Shown one piece after another: positions 49,150 to 61,255 of a stretch of 64,000 nt of DNA; position 1 is the stretch's first letter; every line of letters starts with the position of its first letter. The translations under genes were made by a program, and so were the position numbers. This stretch comes from Phragmites australis (taxonomy: Eukaryota > Streptophyta > Magnoliopsida > Poales > Poaceae). The stretch covers positions 1,738,501 through 1,802,500 of the forward strand of contig NC_084923.1 of NCBI RefSeq assembly GCF_958298935.1, given 5' to 3'. The notes beneath the pieces were generated by a model that saw only the letters and a program-made list of their open reading frames with translations, had not been told where the DNA came from and searched no databases.

Positions 49150-51595
49150 TCATTTCTCAAACACACAGATTCCGAGCTCGCCGTCCCCGCCGGCCGGGCC
49201 AAGCAACCCTGTCCACCTGTCCACCTCCTCCCTCCCGTCGCCGTTGAGGAACAGCAATGCCGCCATGTCATCCTCACCGTGGTCCAGCTGCAAGTCCACA
49301 CCAGCGGTGGCCACCGACGCCGTCGCATCCAAGCCGCTGCACTCTGAGGGGCTAAGCTGCGACGCGACGAACTTGTCGAGCGCCCTCCAGTCGGCGGCCA
49401 CCTCGTCGGCCCGCTCCTTCTTGCCCCGCCTGCCACCGGAGGCGTCCTCCTCCTCTTCGGCTGACGCTTGGCTCGCATTCGGCGCGAGCGCTGCCGACGG
49501 GCTCTCGAGCTGCGGGAGCTCGACCAAGTGGCTGGAATACTGCAGGAACGACGCCGCGGCGCCGTCCAGCTCGGCCTCCTGCTTGAAGCGCGCGCTCTTC
49601 GACTGCCTCCTTATCTGCGCGTACGCCGCGTTGGTATTCACGAACGCCGCCGCATCTGCCATGACGTTGGGCTCGCGGTAGGCGTAGCTGGAGTCCCATG
49701 CCAACGCCATGCTCCGAGCAGGGTATGCTGTTCTCTTCTTGAACGCCCGGCACACCACCCAGCCTTCTTCCTGCAGCACACACACATACCAACACACTAG
49801 CTCGTTAGGTGTGAACTGAGATCTGCAAAGTAGTAGTAATTAGTAAAAGGAATTAGCAAAAGTTAATCAGCTATTTGCTTTTGCCTATCTCCACTGTGTG
49901 TGAAAGTGGAGTGCCGATCGAAGCATCACTACTCTCACTAGTACTTTGATGAGTATCAATTCTAGTTGCATACAGCTCGATCGTAAACAATGGCGCCTGA
50001 AAGAAAGTTCACACCGGGAAACCCTAACAAGGACATCCATGCATGCGCATGCATTTCTATAGGAAAAGTTTTGGTGAGTGGTGAGGTCAGGAGAGCAACA
50101 TAGGATATATGCAGCCTCTGCCTTACTCAGCAGAAGAGAAGAAGTCTTTGGAAGTCTCAGGAGTCAAGTCTCACAAAAGGGAGACTTATCTTGTGAGAGC
50201 TATAGCAAGAGAGCAGTGAGCAGCTGTGGTGCTTTGCTACTGATGTAACCTATGGCCCATCAGTAGTGGTGCATGAGTTAGACATGCACGCATCTTGGAC
50301 TTGGCAGATTTGTGCGTGCTACTTTAAATAGAGATCTCTTGGTCTCTGTAGTTGAGACATTAAGCTTTAACATATTCTCCTCTGCTGCATTACATATCTA
50401 ACCTGAAGATATAGGCCTTCACATGGTTGCAGATAAGCTTTAACCAAGATGTCGTTAAATTAAAATATGGTTATATAAATTATCAATCAGTCAACTTACA
50501 GATCTACATGAAAAACAATATATTGATGTGGTGGAGTTCTATAAAATAGTCAACTAAGTGACTGTAAGATACAACTAGAGACAATGATGTTTGACTCTAA
50601 GCGAAACTATGTTTCAATAAAACTCGATTATTCTAGCTAAACTTGGCCTCTATTTATGAGCATGCAAACTCTATAGGCACTAAAAAACAAATTAAGTAAA
50701 TAAAATCTGACTCTTACTCTATCTGTTATAATAATTACTTATTTTGAGGTTTATGAGTCGCTCACGAGGAATATTGATGGGTCGAATCGGTTAGAAAGAT
50801 CACGACGTAAGCTTTTCAGGCGGTGACTAAACACTTCCATTAGAGATATCTGTGTGGAAGAATCAACTAAGTTGAAAAGTATCAACTGTACCCAGTGCTC
50901 TTCACTAGTACTGTCTGCCTTCTTAATTTCGAGTAGAGATTAAAGAGAGGAGTGTGCTTAGTGCATCTAAGTAGTACTGGTAGTATATGGTAAGATAGAT
51001 TATCATTGAGATCATGAGGGAGCTTGCCTGCGGCGGAGCATTCTCGTCGATCTCGAGCCGGTACTCGTGCATGATCCAGTCGGTCTTCTGCCCGTTGGGT
51101 GCCCTGCCCTTGTAGAAGACGAGCGTCTTCCTCATGCCGATGAGACGGCTCTTGTCGTGCACCGCCTTGTCTCTCCCCGTCGCCTTCCAGAACCCAGCCA
51201 TGGTTGCCCTGTTCGTTCGTGTCCCCGTCGGATACTTACGGTCCTTATAGCTAAAGAAGTACCATTCGTTCTGCTCCTCGTACCCGATCCCGCAATGCTC
51301 TTCACAGACACCGACAGAGACGAAATTCAGATCAGTTCCCACAAGAACAGTGAAGAAATGCTAAGCCTATATATGTCTGAATCTAAAATTCTCGAAAGTC
51401 ACAGAAGATTACGAGGTAGCTGTCTAGCTTACCTTGGAGATCCCATGGCTCGATGCGGTAGAGATCGATGTCTCGTATGACGTCGAGGTTGATCTTCTGG
51501 GAGGCCACCTTCTTCCTGAGGTAGTAGCCTACGAGCTCCTCGTCGGTGGGGTGGAACCTGAAGCCAGGGGGCACGCATGATTCCATGGAGTCCAT
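49150..51595 (-). CDS. NAC-domain transcription factor, VND (secondary-wall NAC) type
   Basis: Three exons on the minus strand: 51595-51433, 51299-51028 and 49770-49150, giving 351 residues. Intron 1 is 133 nt (GT-AG); intron 2 is 1,257 nt and begins with GC (CAG|GCAAGC). The NAC domain covers residues about 8-157: [83 protein letters not shown] and [12 protein letters not shown]. The tail has ELPQLESP (229-236) and [13 protein letters not shown] (272-284), conserved C-terminal motifs of VND4/5/6-type proteins, followed by an acidic activation-like end. VNDs switch on xylem-vessel wall formation and programmed cell death by binding SNBE/TERE sites; this role is inferred from family. A second Met at 51586 could also start translation. 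Confidence 0.96.
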
Positions 51596-54500
51596 ATGAT
51601 CACCACCAACACCTGCGTACGTATGTGCATCAGATTCAGCGACGCCTCAGGCAGCCCCAATATCCATCCACCCAAATGATATAGCTCGCCAGTAGCATGC
51701 ACTACTATAGAAAGAAACGGCAAGTGCTCTCATCATTCGATGCAAGCCTGAATTTTTTTATAGTGGAAACGCCAGGGGAAACAGCAAGTGCTTGCAGAAG
51801 TGAACAGTGCTATTGGTTGGGGGAGGATACTGAATGAGCACTGTACAGACAGACTAGACTGAAGAGGTAGAGTGTATGGGTTTCAGTGCTTTAGAAAAAA
51901 TTAATCCAGCCGTGTCTGATGGGATTGTACTGTAGTTTGTTGTAGTAGGATATACCTGAGCAGGATGCAGGGACAAATGTAGGAAAGCTACAGGCCTGTA
52001 AATGATAGTGTCGACTGCGAAATCAGAGGCATGTGGGCTATAGTCAGCAGGGAATTATAGCGGCACTGCAGCAGCAGGATGCATGGTCTGGTCTCTCTGC
52101 TGCAACTTGGAGTGAACCAGAGTTTTGAATGTACGAGAATCTCAGTGTGCTTGAAATTAGAGATTGGTGAATATTATTGTTGAGTGTATACATAATAGGC
52201 TAGTTAAGAACTGTTAATGATCCCCTTCTCATGCTTACCATGACGCTCTCATAAAATTGATGATGGTAAATAATTAAAAGTTAGGAATATTGAACTGCTT
52301 TGTGACGTTTCCGTTTGGAATGCAGGATTCATACAGGATTTTTCTACACTGAGTTCCTACAAAAATCCCAGCGTTCCAAACGGTGAGAACTATATACTGT
52401 GCCAAAACAACGAAAGGAAAAAAATAGTAGAAATAACAAAAGCTGGTGGCAATTGCTAGTTTTTGCCGGCCGGAGGTAGCGCACGCACTTGCATGCATGC
52501 CGCTGGGCGTCGTAATTAAAAACCTTCGATAAGGCCGGGTGGGGGCTGGGAGCCAAAAGAGAATAGAAACGTGAGGAGAGGAAGACAAAGCTAGGGAAGG
52601 GCGGCCCTTTTCTTGGATCAGGCCTGCAAAGGAGGGAAGGAGAAGAGGAGGGGCTGAAAAGCTACTGATCCTCTCCTCCGTCGAGGAAAGATAGACATGC
52701 AGACAGGCGAGGAAAGATAGCTAGAGAAAAGTTCAGCAGCAGCAGCAGCAGGGGGCACACAACTCTCGGTTGCCTGCACGTCCTCTGACCGCTCTGTCGC
52801 TTTGTCGAGGAATTCCATGGCACAGCAGGAGGTAGGAGATGAGAACCCCGTTTGAGGCCTGCCTACATGATGCGTCTATATTTGCTGTGCTAGCAGCTAG
52901 TACTAGCAACTGGCCCTCTCGGTCGTGCTGGGAGCCTTGTGTAGCTAGCTCATGGGGCATGCATGGCAGCTGCTGCTGCGCAGTGTAGGATGTAGAGGGA
53001 GGAGCTAGGTCCAGGGAGATAAATCATTTTTCATGTTTCCCCTTTGGCCTTTTGTGGGGTGCATGCCTTGCTGCTGCATGCATATGACTGCATGAGAGGG
53101 GGAGATAACTTTCCATTCAGTCATCAGTAGTGGATCTCCTTCCATATTTTCTGCCCCACTACAGAAATCAGTAAAGAGAAAAAAGGTAATAATCATTTAT
53201 CACGTATTTAGGGCCCGTTTGAAAATGCGAGAATTTATCAGAAAGCTGGTTGATTTCCGAATGAACCAGGAAATTTTTCTGCATTATTACTATGATTAAA
53301 ATCAAGTATGAAAACTTCGTCCTTTGGTAATGTGTACTGGAGCTTAATCGTGACTAGTAGGCACTTTATATATGCTCACTAATACATGCTTAGTTGTGTA
53401 GATCACACACATGCTTGTTTTCACACGCATATCATTCTACTTGTTTGCCTCATAGGTCTTACTGAATACCGATTAATTTGATTTGGCAATGACAGATCAT
53501 TGTACAAAAGGGCAAGCAGTGTTAAGTTTATTTACACGCATGATATAAAAACATACTATGATCAAGGCAGAGCTTAAACCTTTTACCATGCATCTATTAA
53601 AGTATTTAGATCTTCACATGAAAAGGATATTTATAGATTCGTCATAAAAAAAATATGTCTACATCATAATAATCAATCCTATTAAATTCTTTCAATACAT
53701 ATTAGAAAAAAATATAATAGTAAAATTTTTGCATAGGAGGCCGTGCATACCGTCTCCTAAACAACAGATAAATCGGACTTAAGGTAGGTGGTGAATCCTC
53801 GAAAGTTCAATTAAGAAAAGGACAGGTAGGATTCACAAATTACAATCACCAACTGGCGAAAAGGGTTTTACATGGGGCAAGGTTCGATCAATGACAATGG
53901 GTAACAAGGTCGGAGAGAGAATGAAGTGGTGGTCTTAGGCATGTAAAATATCTTAGGGGTCCCGCGCTGAGGTTAGTTGATTCAAACAAGCTACATAGCC
54001 TATATTCTCCCACCATCATATATGTTCTCGGTTCATATCTGTTCTGTTAGAACATACCTTCCACACAACATCCCAAGTCTAACAAACAATACATGGAATG
54101 AAATTACACATTTTACTTTGAAGCATATATAGTGGTGTTTAGATACAGCAATGTATATGTCATCTATAGATCAACTTAGTTTATGCACAAGATCCTATGC
54201 AAAAAATATTTAAGCACAAGATCATCTATGCAGAACACATAATTCTTCTGAACTACTAGAGTGTGGCCTCAAGTAACCACCTTAAGAGTTATGAATGATG
54301 CTTGGCCACCTAATTAAGTGCAGTTGGTAATGTAAAGCATTTCTGATTCCAGTTAATCATTCATTTATCTTTTGTGAAAAGTGAAAGAAGGCAGATAAAA
54401 GATAGTTATGATTCATGCTAAACTCTTTTTTCAGAGAGAAGTGTATTCATCGTGCAATTTCTGAAGAGATGAAAATATGATTGTACATCTACATCTGTTC

Positions 54501-55270
54501 AATCAGAAGGACATCTGCACGTTCTGACTCTCTTTTTTACAGGTAACTTAGGCTTCTTAACTAAAGAAAACGAATTATATTTACCCTATTATTCTGGCAG
54601 TACCAATGCAGCAATGCTGAAGTTCAGGAAAAAATATTTGGAGTAAAAGAACAAAATGCAGGCTACCTAGCTAATTAACTATGAAAAGATGTATACATAC
54701 AGAAACAAATATGAGTTTTGTTGTCTCTGGATATATATGCATGCATATAAGTGAATCCATCATATTTTAACCATATGACTGATTTTAATTACTGTTGCCT
54801 AAAAATACTGATGTATCATTTATTAGTTGCACTCAAGTGCATTATTGAACAAAACATGATTTTCTCTGATCGTTTTTATCCATATCTAAGAGGATCCATT
54901 CGTGGGGAAAAGATGTAGAAGATTTCCTGAATTGCTAGATACATATGATATACACCACCACCATGTCATAGGTTAATTAGGCTCTGATCGGTATGTATGC
55001 ATGGAACCTTGACGAGGCGAAGAGCTGGGAAAGAGGGGAGAAGGTATCTCATTCAAATAGACCGGACGCCAATTACAATATTTCAAGCAGAAGGAAAAGA
55101 AGAGATCAAACAAAACCAGATCAAAATGAACGACCAAGCTAGCTGAGATCAGCATAAACACCTCGCTGGATTGATCAGCCACAACCAGTATATATACTAG
55201 GAAGACCTCAAACTCACCTCAGATGATCCTCTACAATATAGCGATTGTTGTCGTACGTGGAGCTCTTACC
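51596..55270 (-). other. Possible 5' UTR intron of the NAC gene; otherwise intergenic
   Basis: On the minus strand a good acceptor, TACGTACGCAG|GTG, lies 17 nt before the start codon. A good donor, CTCTG|GTAAGAG, sits at 55270-55263 just below a TATA-like box. No other gene was recognised between them. If both are used, the NAC mRNA has a non-coding first exon near 55.3 kb and a 3.7 kb leader intron. The segment contains one MITE and otherwise AT-rich unassigned DNA. Confidence 0.4.
52309..52384. mobile_element. Short fold-back MITE
   Basis: CCGTTTGGAATGCAGGATT at the left and the complement CCGTTTGGAACGCTGGGATT at the right form a near-perfect inverted repeat about 75 bp long overall. Confidence 0.65.
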
Positions 55271-55330
55271 AGAGAAAGAGTGTATATGTTCTTGATCTCT
55301 AAGAAGCTAGCTAGCTTGTGTTTCTGGAAG

Positions 55331-55338
55331 AATAAATA
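55331..55338 (-). promoter_or_regulatory. Candidate TATA box, possibly of the NAC gene
   Basis: The minus strand reads CTATTTATTCTT, followed about 60 nt later by CTCTG|GTAAGAG. It has the layout of a core promoter, short leader exon and splice donor. Which gene it serves is inferred from strand and position only. Confidence 0.4.
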
Positions 55339-55468
55339 GCTTGATGAGGAGAGCTTTGCGTTGGAGATGTATAGAAGGAGAAAAGAGGGGGAGAAGGTGG
55401 CGAGGATAAAAAAGGGAGGGTGTCACTCTCCTTTCCGTCGCGCGTGGGCGAGGAGAATGAAGGCCTCT

Positions 55469-55498
55469 GGGCCCACGTGGGCCCCACTACTGACGTCA
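55469..55498. promoter_or_regulatory. G-box palindrome and TGACGTCA element
   Basis: A 16-bp perfect palindrome GGGCCCACGTGGGCCC, with the G-box core CACGTG, is followed 6 bp later by TGACGTCACG. Both are classic bZIP/bHLH binding sequences, placed about 130-160 bp upstream of the candidate TATA box. Confidence 0.55.
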
Positions 55499-56331
55499 CG
55501 TCCTCTTCTTGTTTGCTACTCTTCTCCATGTCTGGCCTTTCCTGTCTGGCCTCTTCTCCATGGACCATGACTGTACTGCTGCTACTGCAGTACAAAAGAA
55601 CCTAGTGGTAGCTTCTCCATGGCATCTTGCAGATAGTATTCACCTTGCTAAAGCGAAGTCTAGTGATCACCTTAGCTATTACCGGCCAGCAGTTAGCCAC
55701 ATTGAATTAATGGCTACTGCGTGTATACACATCGAGCTTGAGCTTCGTAGATGCATATGCCTATTGTTTGTTTAGATACCCCATGCTTTTTTTTTTTTGC
55801 GAAGAGATACCCCATGTTCTTAGTTTAAGAGAGATCACTACTTGATCTATCAATGCCTGTTCGTATACTCCTTAAAAATCCTGCTCATAGTGTTTAACCC
55901 GGAGTTATTTGGCATTTTTCGGAAGAACTATATATCGTGAACTAGTTGCCAGTGAAAACACAAAACACAAAACAACTAGCTAGCTGCTTAATGTAAGTCC
56001 TTCGTCATTTTCTTCTGCAGGAAAAATGGGGCATGGCTGCATGATTGTTAAATGCTTTTCTTCTGTTGGCTAAATCTGGTTTGGTTCAATCAAGTGCATG
56101 GTCTTACAAATGGTACCACACTGTGCTTTCAGCTGTTTATATAGGACCATGCTGCCCGGATGACAGATGAACAATTTACTGATCAGCTGTAGAGAGCTAC
56201 AGGCCCGTACAGTTGTCCAGGTATCATGATCGATCCGTTGTATCATTGCAGTAGGTTTCTGATGAATAAACTCATAACTTGCGTCGGCAATTTTGATTGA
56301 CGTGATGTGTGTTAATTAAACAAAATGCTTA
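55499..56331. other. Upstream flank, no recognised gene
   Basis: No convincing reading frame or repeat structure was recognised. If the distal promoter model is right, this is NAC promoter DNA. Confidence 0.4.
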
Positions 56332-57838
56332 TGTAGAAACGGGAACGATGAGAGGGGATGAATAGATGTTTCAATAATTTTTTTCAAAAAAGATAATATT
56401 TTTCTATTTTGTCACCCAACATAAAAAAATATATCACAACAAAGTGCAACGCTCGACAAAAAATCACAACGAAAACAGAAAAACCCAGAAGTTTCGAGTT
56501 GAACAGAACAGTGATTCAAAAAATTAAAATCCAAACTTGAAAATCCAATCAATGGTGGATCTCATGATAGGAATAGAATACTAGGTTCCACACCATATCA
56601 ATACATGGTTCATTCCCACACAAGATTTGGATCTTAAGAAGGAACATACAAATATCAAAAGATGAACTCAGGATGAAGAAAGTCTCTAAGTCGATAGATA
56701 AGAGGCAAGGAATTTAATACATAATTATGTACCTTATTATTTGAATTTTGTGTCTCTATTAACGAGAAAAATAACTTCAACAAAGTGAAAATTTTTAGCA
56801 TAAACACAAAAATAAAGATCATAACCGAAAATCGAAAAACTTATAAACTTGCAAGGGAACCAATAGAGAGAAACTATAAGAAGGTGAATATAGGCATGAG
56901 AAGAAAAAAAAACTTCATTACTTCTAAAGGTCAACCCTATTTTAGATAGATTATAAAGATTTATCTCACAAAACTGTTACCCAAAATATAGGCTAAGCGC
57001 TCATCTTCATCTCCTCTAAAATCATAGCACAAGGCTCTCATATGGATAGCTCAAGGGGCTCAAGTGACTGGTTTCCTCTCTCATATAGCCATACCCCTCT
57101 ATTTATAGGCCTAGGTTCCTTGACTCCTAAGTTTTATAGCTTTTTTAAAAAATATCCATCTGTTGTAGTACACTCCTACCTACCACCTAGTGTATATTGG
57201 TCCATTTTCTCCTCCATCCATCGTACGACTATAGCCTCTTCACGACTTAGCTTTGCCTTGACGCAAACTTCGCGATGATACCACGTGCACTCCATCCTTT
57301 CACAGTTTTAAGACCAAACCGTCAAACCGTCTCGCACGCTTCTCAAAGTGTGACTCACTACCACTTGTTTTGACCTCAAGCAAGCATCCCGATGTCGACT
57401 CGTGTACTCTATGTTGAGATCTTGAGTACATCGCCGGGCCATCCGGTGTACTGATCTTCTGAGCTCCACCTCTTGGAACAATCCGGTGTGCTTAATACCT
57501 CATCGCCGGACCATCTGGCGTGCATAAACTTCTCTGCACCGGACCTTCGGGCGTGTGTAAATTTCCTGGGACAAACAAAACTCCCAACTCCATTTCTTTC
57601 CAACTTTAGTTAGTCATGATTATCATTGCAGTACATATACATATTCAACCAATCCAAAAATCATCAAACCAAATTCACACAAACTTGTCAATCACTCATC
57701 ACGTATGAAACTAGACACATTTTTCACTTGGTTTCTCAGCTCCAATTAAGGTACAATTTTGATTTATGATATAATTAAATAGCAAACTAGCTGTTGCAAT
57801 ACTGGTTAGAATGATATTAAGTTCTTCCAAGCTTGTCA
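56332..57838 (-). mobile_element. LTR of the CCGGA-motif family (minus orientation)
   Basis: It begins TGTAGAAACGGGAACGATGA followed by GAGGGGATGAATAGATG, the counterpart of the left edge at 57841. It carries CTATTTATAGGCC (complement of a TATA-like box) at about 57109 and CCGGGCCATCCGGTG with further CCGG motifs at 57435-57560. The leader block around 56980-57060 matches the complement of 45870-45950. The right edge abuts the next copy. No internal region or clear 5-bp target duplication was found. Confidence 0.65.
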
Positions 57839-59561
57839 TGTGTAGGACCGAGATAGACGACTAGAGGAGGAGGGGTGAATAGGCGTCTTATAAATTTATA
57901 GAGAAATAGATGGCTCACTCCTTGTTCACCTAACACTCCTTAAAAACATACAAATGGAAGCATAAACTTTAGAGAGAGAAAATAAGAAAGAAAGTTCCAA
58001 GGTAACATAACTTCACAGATGGAATATGAACTATATGCTTTATTCAAAACCATTGTATGTGTCTTTGTGTATAAAAGTTTGAAACTTGAATGAAGAATAA
58101 AGCAAAAAGACAGTCACTGAAAGAAGTAATTCTCCAAGTTGATGATCTAGAGGTAAGGAGATTCAAGAACCTCTCAAATACATAAGTATACAAACATTTA
58201 TACCTCTAGCAATAAGAAGAACAACTTTTCAAGGTTGAAAAATCGTAACTCAAAGGCAAAAAACGAAAATCAACCAAAAAATTGAAAAACTTGCACTGAA
58301 GGCAAGGGAACTAAAAGAAGGAGACCAGAAGGAGATGAACATAAGCTCATGTGAGAAAATAAACTTCATTAAATACAAAAGTCAATCCTATTTTTAGCAG
58401 ATTATAAAGTTGTTTCTATCACAAAAGCTCTAACCTATTACAAAGACTAAGTCTATCATCTTCTCTCCTCTAAAACCTATCACTAGGCTCTCAAATGGCT
58501 GACTCAAGGCTCTTCCATAGCCCTACCCTTCTATTTATAGCCGTTGGGAGCTTTCTTGGCTCTTAAGTTTCCTTATTCCTAAAATACCCTTCACTGATAA
58601 TGCACTTCTACCTATCATCAGGGTATTTTGGTTCAGATTTCGCTCCTTCCATTGAACAACCACGACATCTTCATGACTTAGCTTCGCCTCAACACAAACT
58701 TCGCGATGATTTCACGTGACCCTCCAGTCCTCTCACGATTTTGTGACCAGACCGTGTAACCCTAGCACGCTTCTCAAAGTGTGACTAGCCGCCACTTGTT
58801 TTGCCTCAAGCAAGCGCTTCGATGTCGACTCGTATACTCCGTCTTGCGATCTTGACCGCCAGAAAGTCTCTCCCGCTCCTAATCTATCGGGTCGCCTAGA
58901 CACTTGCATCAGTATCCCCTTCGCTTGATTTTGTCAACATGCCGTCTTCATTAACCTTCATCCCATGCCTTTCTTGACCTTCACGTGTACCGCTAGGATC
59001 ATCCTTGACTTCATTCGACCTCCTTGATCATCTGGCACGAAGCTCCATGCTTGGCTCCAATCATCTCGTCGTCGATCTTCAAGTTGCATCTATCACTTGC
59101 ACACCTTAAGACAAGCATGCATGTTTCTCCAAATACAAAGATATATCTAGGTTAGCACAAAATCATAAACCTCAACTCAGAGCACATTTTGCAGAACTCA
59201 TGAACACCAAATGTTCTAGTGTGTTCACGTTGTGAACACCGAAGCATCTAGTGAGTACAACTCCTCCGAGCACTGGAAAAATTAGCTTTTTGCAAAAATT
59301 GCTCTGGTGAGATGCTCTGGTGATCTTATGTCAATCACTGGATTATCCAATCAGATCAAATGCACCAGACTCCCATTTGCAACCTCTTTGCAAGAATTTT
59401 TCTGATGAACACTTCGGTGTTCACAAACTCAGCACCAAACCATCTATCGCACTTTCCAAATTTTGCCGCCAACCAAAAATTGCTTTAGCACCAAAAAAGC
59501 TCTGGTGTGTCTTGCTTGGCAACACCGAACCATCTGACTAGCCAATTTCCCAAACACCGGA

Positions 59562-61048
59562 TGTCGGAGGGTTAATTCCTGTCGTAGGGATCCTGAGGGA
59601 CCCCTTTTTAGAGATTTGACCGGGGGGATGATCCTGAACAAGTTTGCTGGAGAAATAAATGGATATGAATGCGATGGCTGGCAGGGGTGGAATGATCCAA
59701 TGTAGAAAAGAATAAATGCACTGGGAGTTTAGACAGGTTCGGGCCGCACGGAGGCGTAACACCCTACTCCTGTATCAATTCTATAAATGTCCTGAGAATG
59801 TTCCTCAAGGATGTTGCTGGTTACAGGAATGTTTGTCTATCCTAGAGCCTGGGGCTCCTTGTTCTTCGGTCTGTGTGTATCTGTTGGCTTTATGTGCTCT
59901 TGGGCTTCTCGATCTTCTCTACTTCCTTAACTGCTTTAGCTTTTCCTGAGCCAGAACCCCCCCTCCTTTGTCCTTTTTTTCCTCGCCCCTTTTGTCCGTG
60001 CTGCCTGCTGCCTTAAATACCTGTCGGCAGTAGCGTGTCCCGAAGGGGAGGGCACGAGTTCCAAGGTACCATAAATGGAAATGGTGTCATCATAGCCTTT
60101 GTGCGAAGTGACCAGGGGTGAAAAATGTGCCCCACGCCTGGTCATCCGTCACCATAAATGCACTGGCAACGGGCGCCGTGGAGAGGGCCCACCGGGCAGC
60201 CGCAGAGCGACCCGGCGTGCCCGTCCTGTCTTGTTCTCCTGCCACAGCAACGCGACAGACGGAACGCCTCGGCCCTCACGACGTTATCCCGAGACTTGCC
60301 GGATGGCACGGGATGGGACCCGTGCATTTAATGTCCCCACGCTCTTCTACCAGAATGTGGCAGGAACTGACACCGAGTGTGGCGGGAGCAGTTGGAGGTG
60401 ACAGGCCACGCGCGCTCTTAAATGTGGCCTCGGGCCTTTGACTGGCTGATACCTCATCAGTGGACCCTGTGGGGGCCACTGTCAGGGGGCTTCCTAGGTC
60501 GTCGGAGAACCGAGTGCTCGGGGGTCACTGTTCACCTCCCCGAGCACTCTCTTCCGAGAATGCCCTTTCTTGGTTCTCGGGGAACCGAGTGCTCAGGGGT
60601 TACTGTTCACCTCCCCGAGCACTCTCTCCCGGGCATGCTTGTACGGATCCTCAGGGGACCGAGTGCTCGGGGGTCGCTGCACGCAGCCCCGAGCACTCTC
60701 TCCCGGAACATCCTTCAGTGGGTACTCGGGATACTTGGGTGCCCGGGGGGCTACCGCTCGCGGCCCCGGACACACTTCTCCCAGTACTTAGCTTTCCTGG
60801 TCGTCGGGGGACTCGGGTGCTCGGGGGTCACCGTATACCTCCCCGAGCACTTTCTTCCCGGCACTTAGACTTCGCAGATTATCAGGGAACCTGGGTACTC
60901 AGGGACCACTGACTGCGACCCCGAGCGTCCTCTCCTGGGACTTAATCTTTTTTTGCCTTGCGGAGGCGACCCCGCGGGATAACGCCACGTGGCGGATTGC
61001 TGGCCTGGCCTCGGGATTCGGGGACCCCCGGTTCCTGATTCACCGACA
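59562..61048 (+). mobile_element. Solo LTR, 1,487 bp, probably Ty3/gypsy, with TSD CCGGA
   Basis: It starts TGTCGGAGGGTTAATTCC and ends TGATTCACCGACA, so the TG...CA ends are part of a short inverted repeat TGTCGG/CCGACA. Both sides carry CCGGA (59557-59561 and 61049-61053), a 5-bp target duplication. No primer-binding site, polypurine tract or coding region is present, so it is a solo LTR left by recombination. The phrase AGGTTCGGGCCGCACGGAGG, then TAACACCCTACTCCTGTAT, is common in grass gypsy LTRs, which is the basis of the superfamily guess. Orientation is taken from that phrase. Confidence 0.88.
60512..60960. repeat. Six tandem hairpin-forming repeats (74-78 bp) inside the solo LTR
   Basis: Units begin at about 60512, 60587, 60661, 60737, 60815 and 60893. 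Each has GAGTGCTCGGGG-like sequence followed, about 15-20 bp later, by its complement CCCCGAGCACTC, so each could fold into a stem of about 10-12 bp. Units 4 and 6 are the most diverged. Confidence 0.9.
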
Positions 61049-61255
61049 CCGGACATTCCGGTAAGTTGAAATTTCTTGAACTTAGAAACAGACATCTCTA
61101 ATTCTAACTTTAATTAGCCATAAATAAAATTACACATAAACAAGCTCATATCAACCAATTTCAACTCAACTCGAATATTATTAATGATTCATCCCACATA
61201 TAAATCAAGATATTTATTCACTCGGTTTCGCATCCTGCCATACAGATCGGTCTCA

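Larger units (their letters stand above)
57841..61255 (-). mobile_element. LTR of the CCGGA-motif family, split by a solo LTR
   Basis: It begins TGTAGGACCGAGATAGACG and continues to GGAGGAGGGGTGAATAGGCG, the mirror of an LTR 3' end. The complement of 58560-58430 matches 45836-45965 closely, including the TATA-like box, AGCCATTTGAGAGCC and TAGAGCTTTTGT. It is interrupted at 59561 and resumes at 61054 with CATTCCGGTAAG. The far end fades near 61255, judged by its match to 44650-44710 and 57600-57770. Confidence 0.65.

Noticed and set aside
49121..49800. Frames of 110-186 residues overlapping NAC exon 3
   Set aside because: Shadow frames of GC-rich coding sequence. The minus-strand frame carries the NAC subdomain E and VND motifs.
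60422..60912. Plus-strand frames of 148 and 150 residues in the solo LTR
   Set aside because: They are translations of the hairpin repeat array (recurring SGVTVHLPEHSLP-type units), not a gene.
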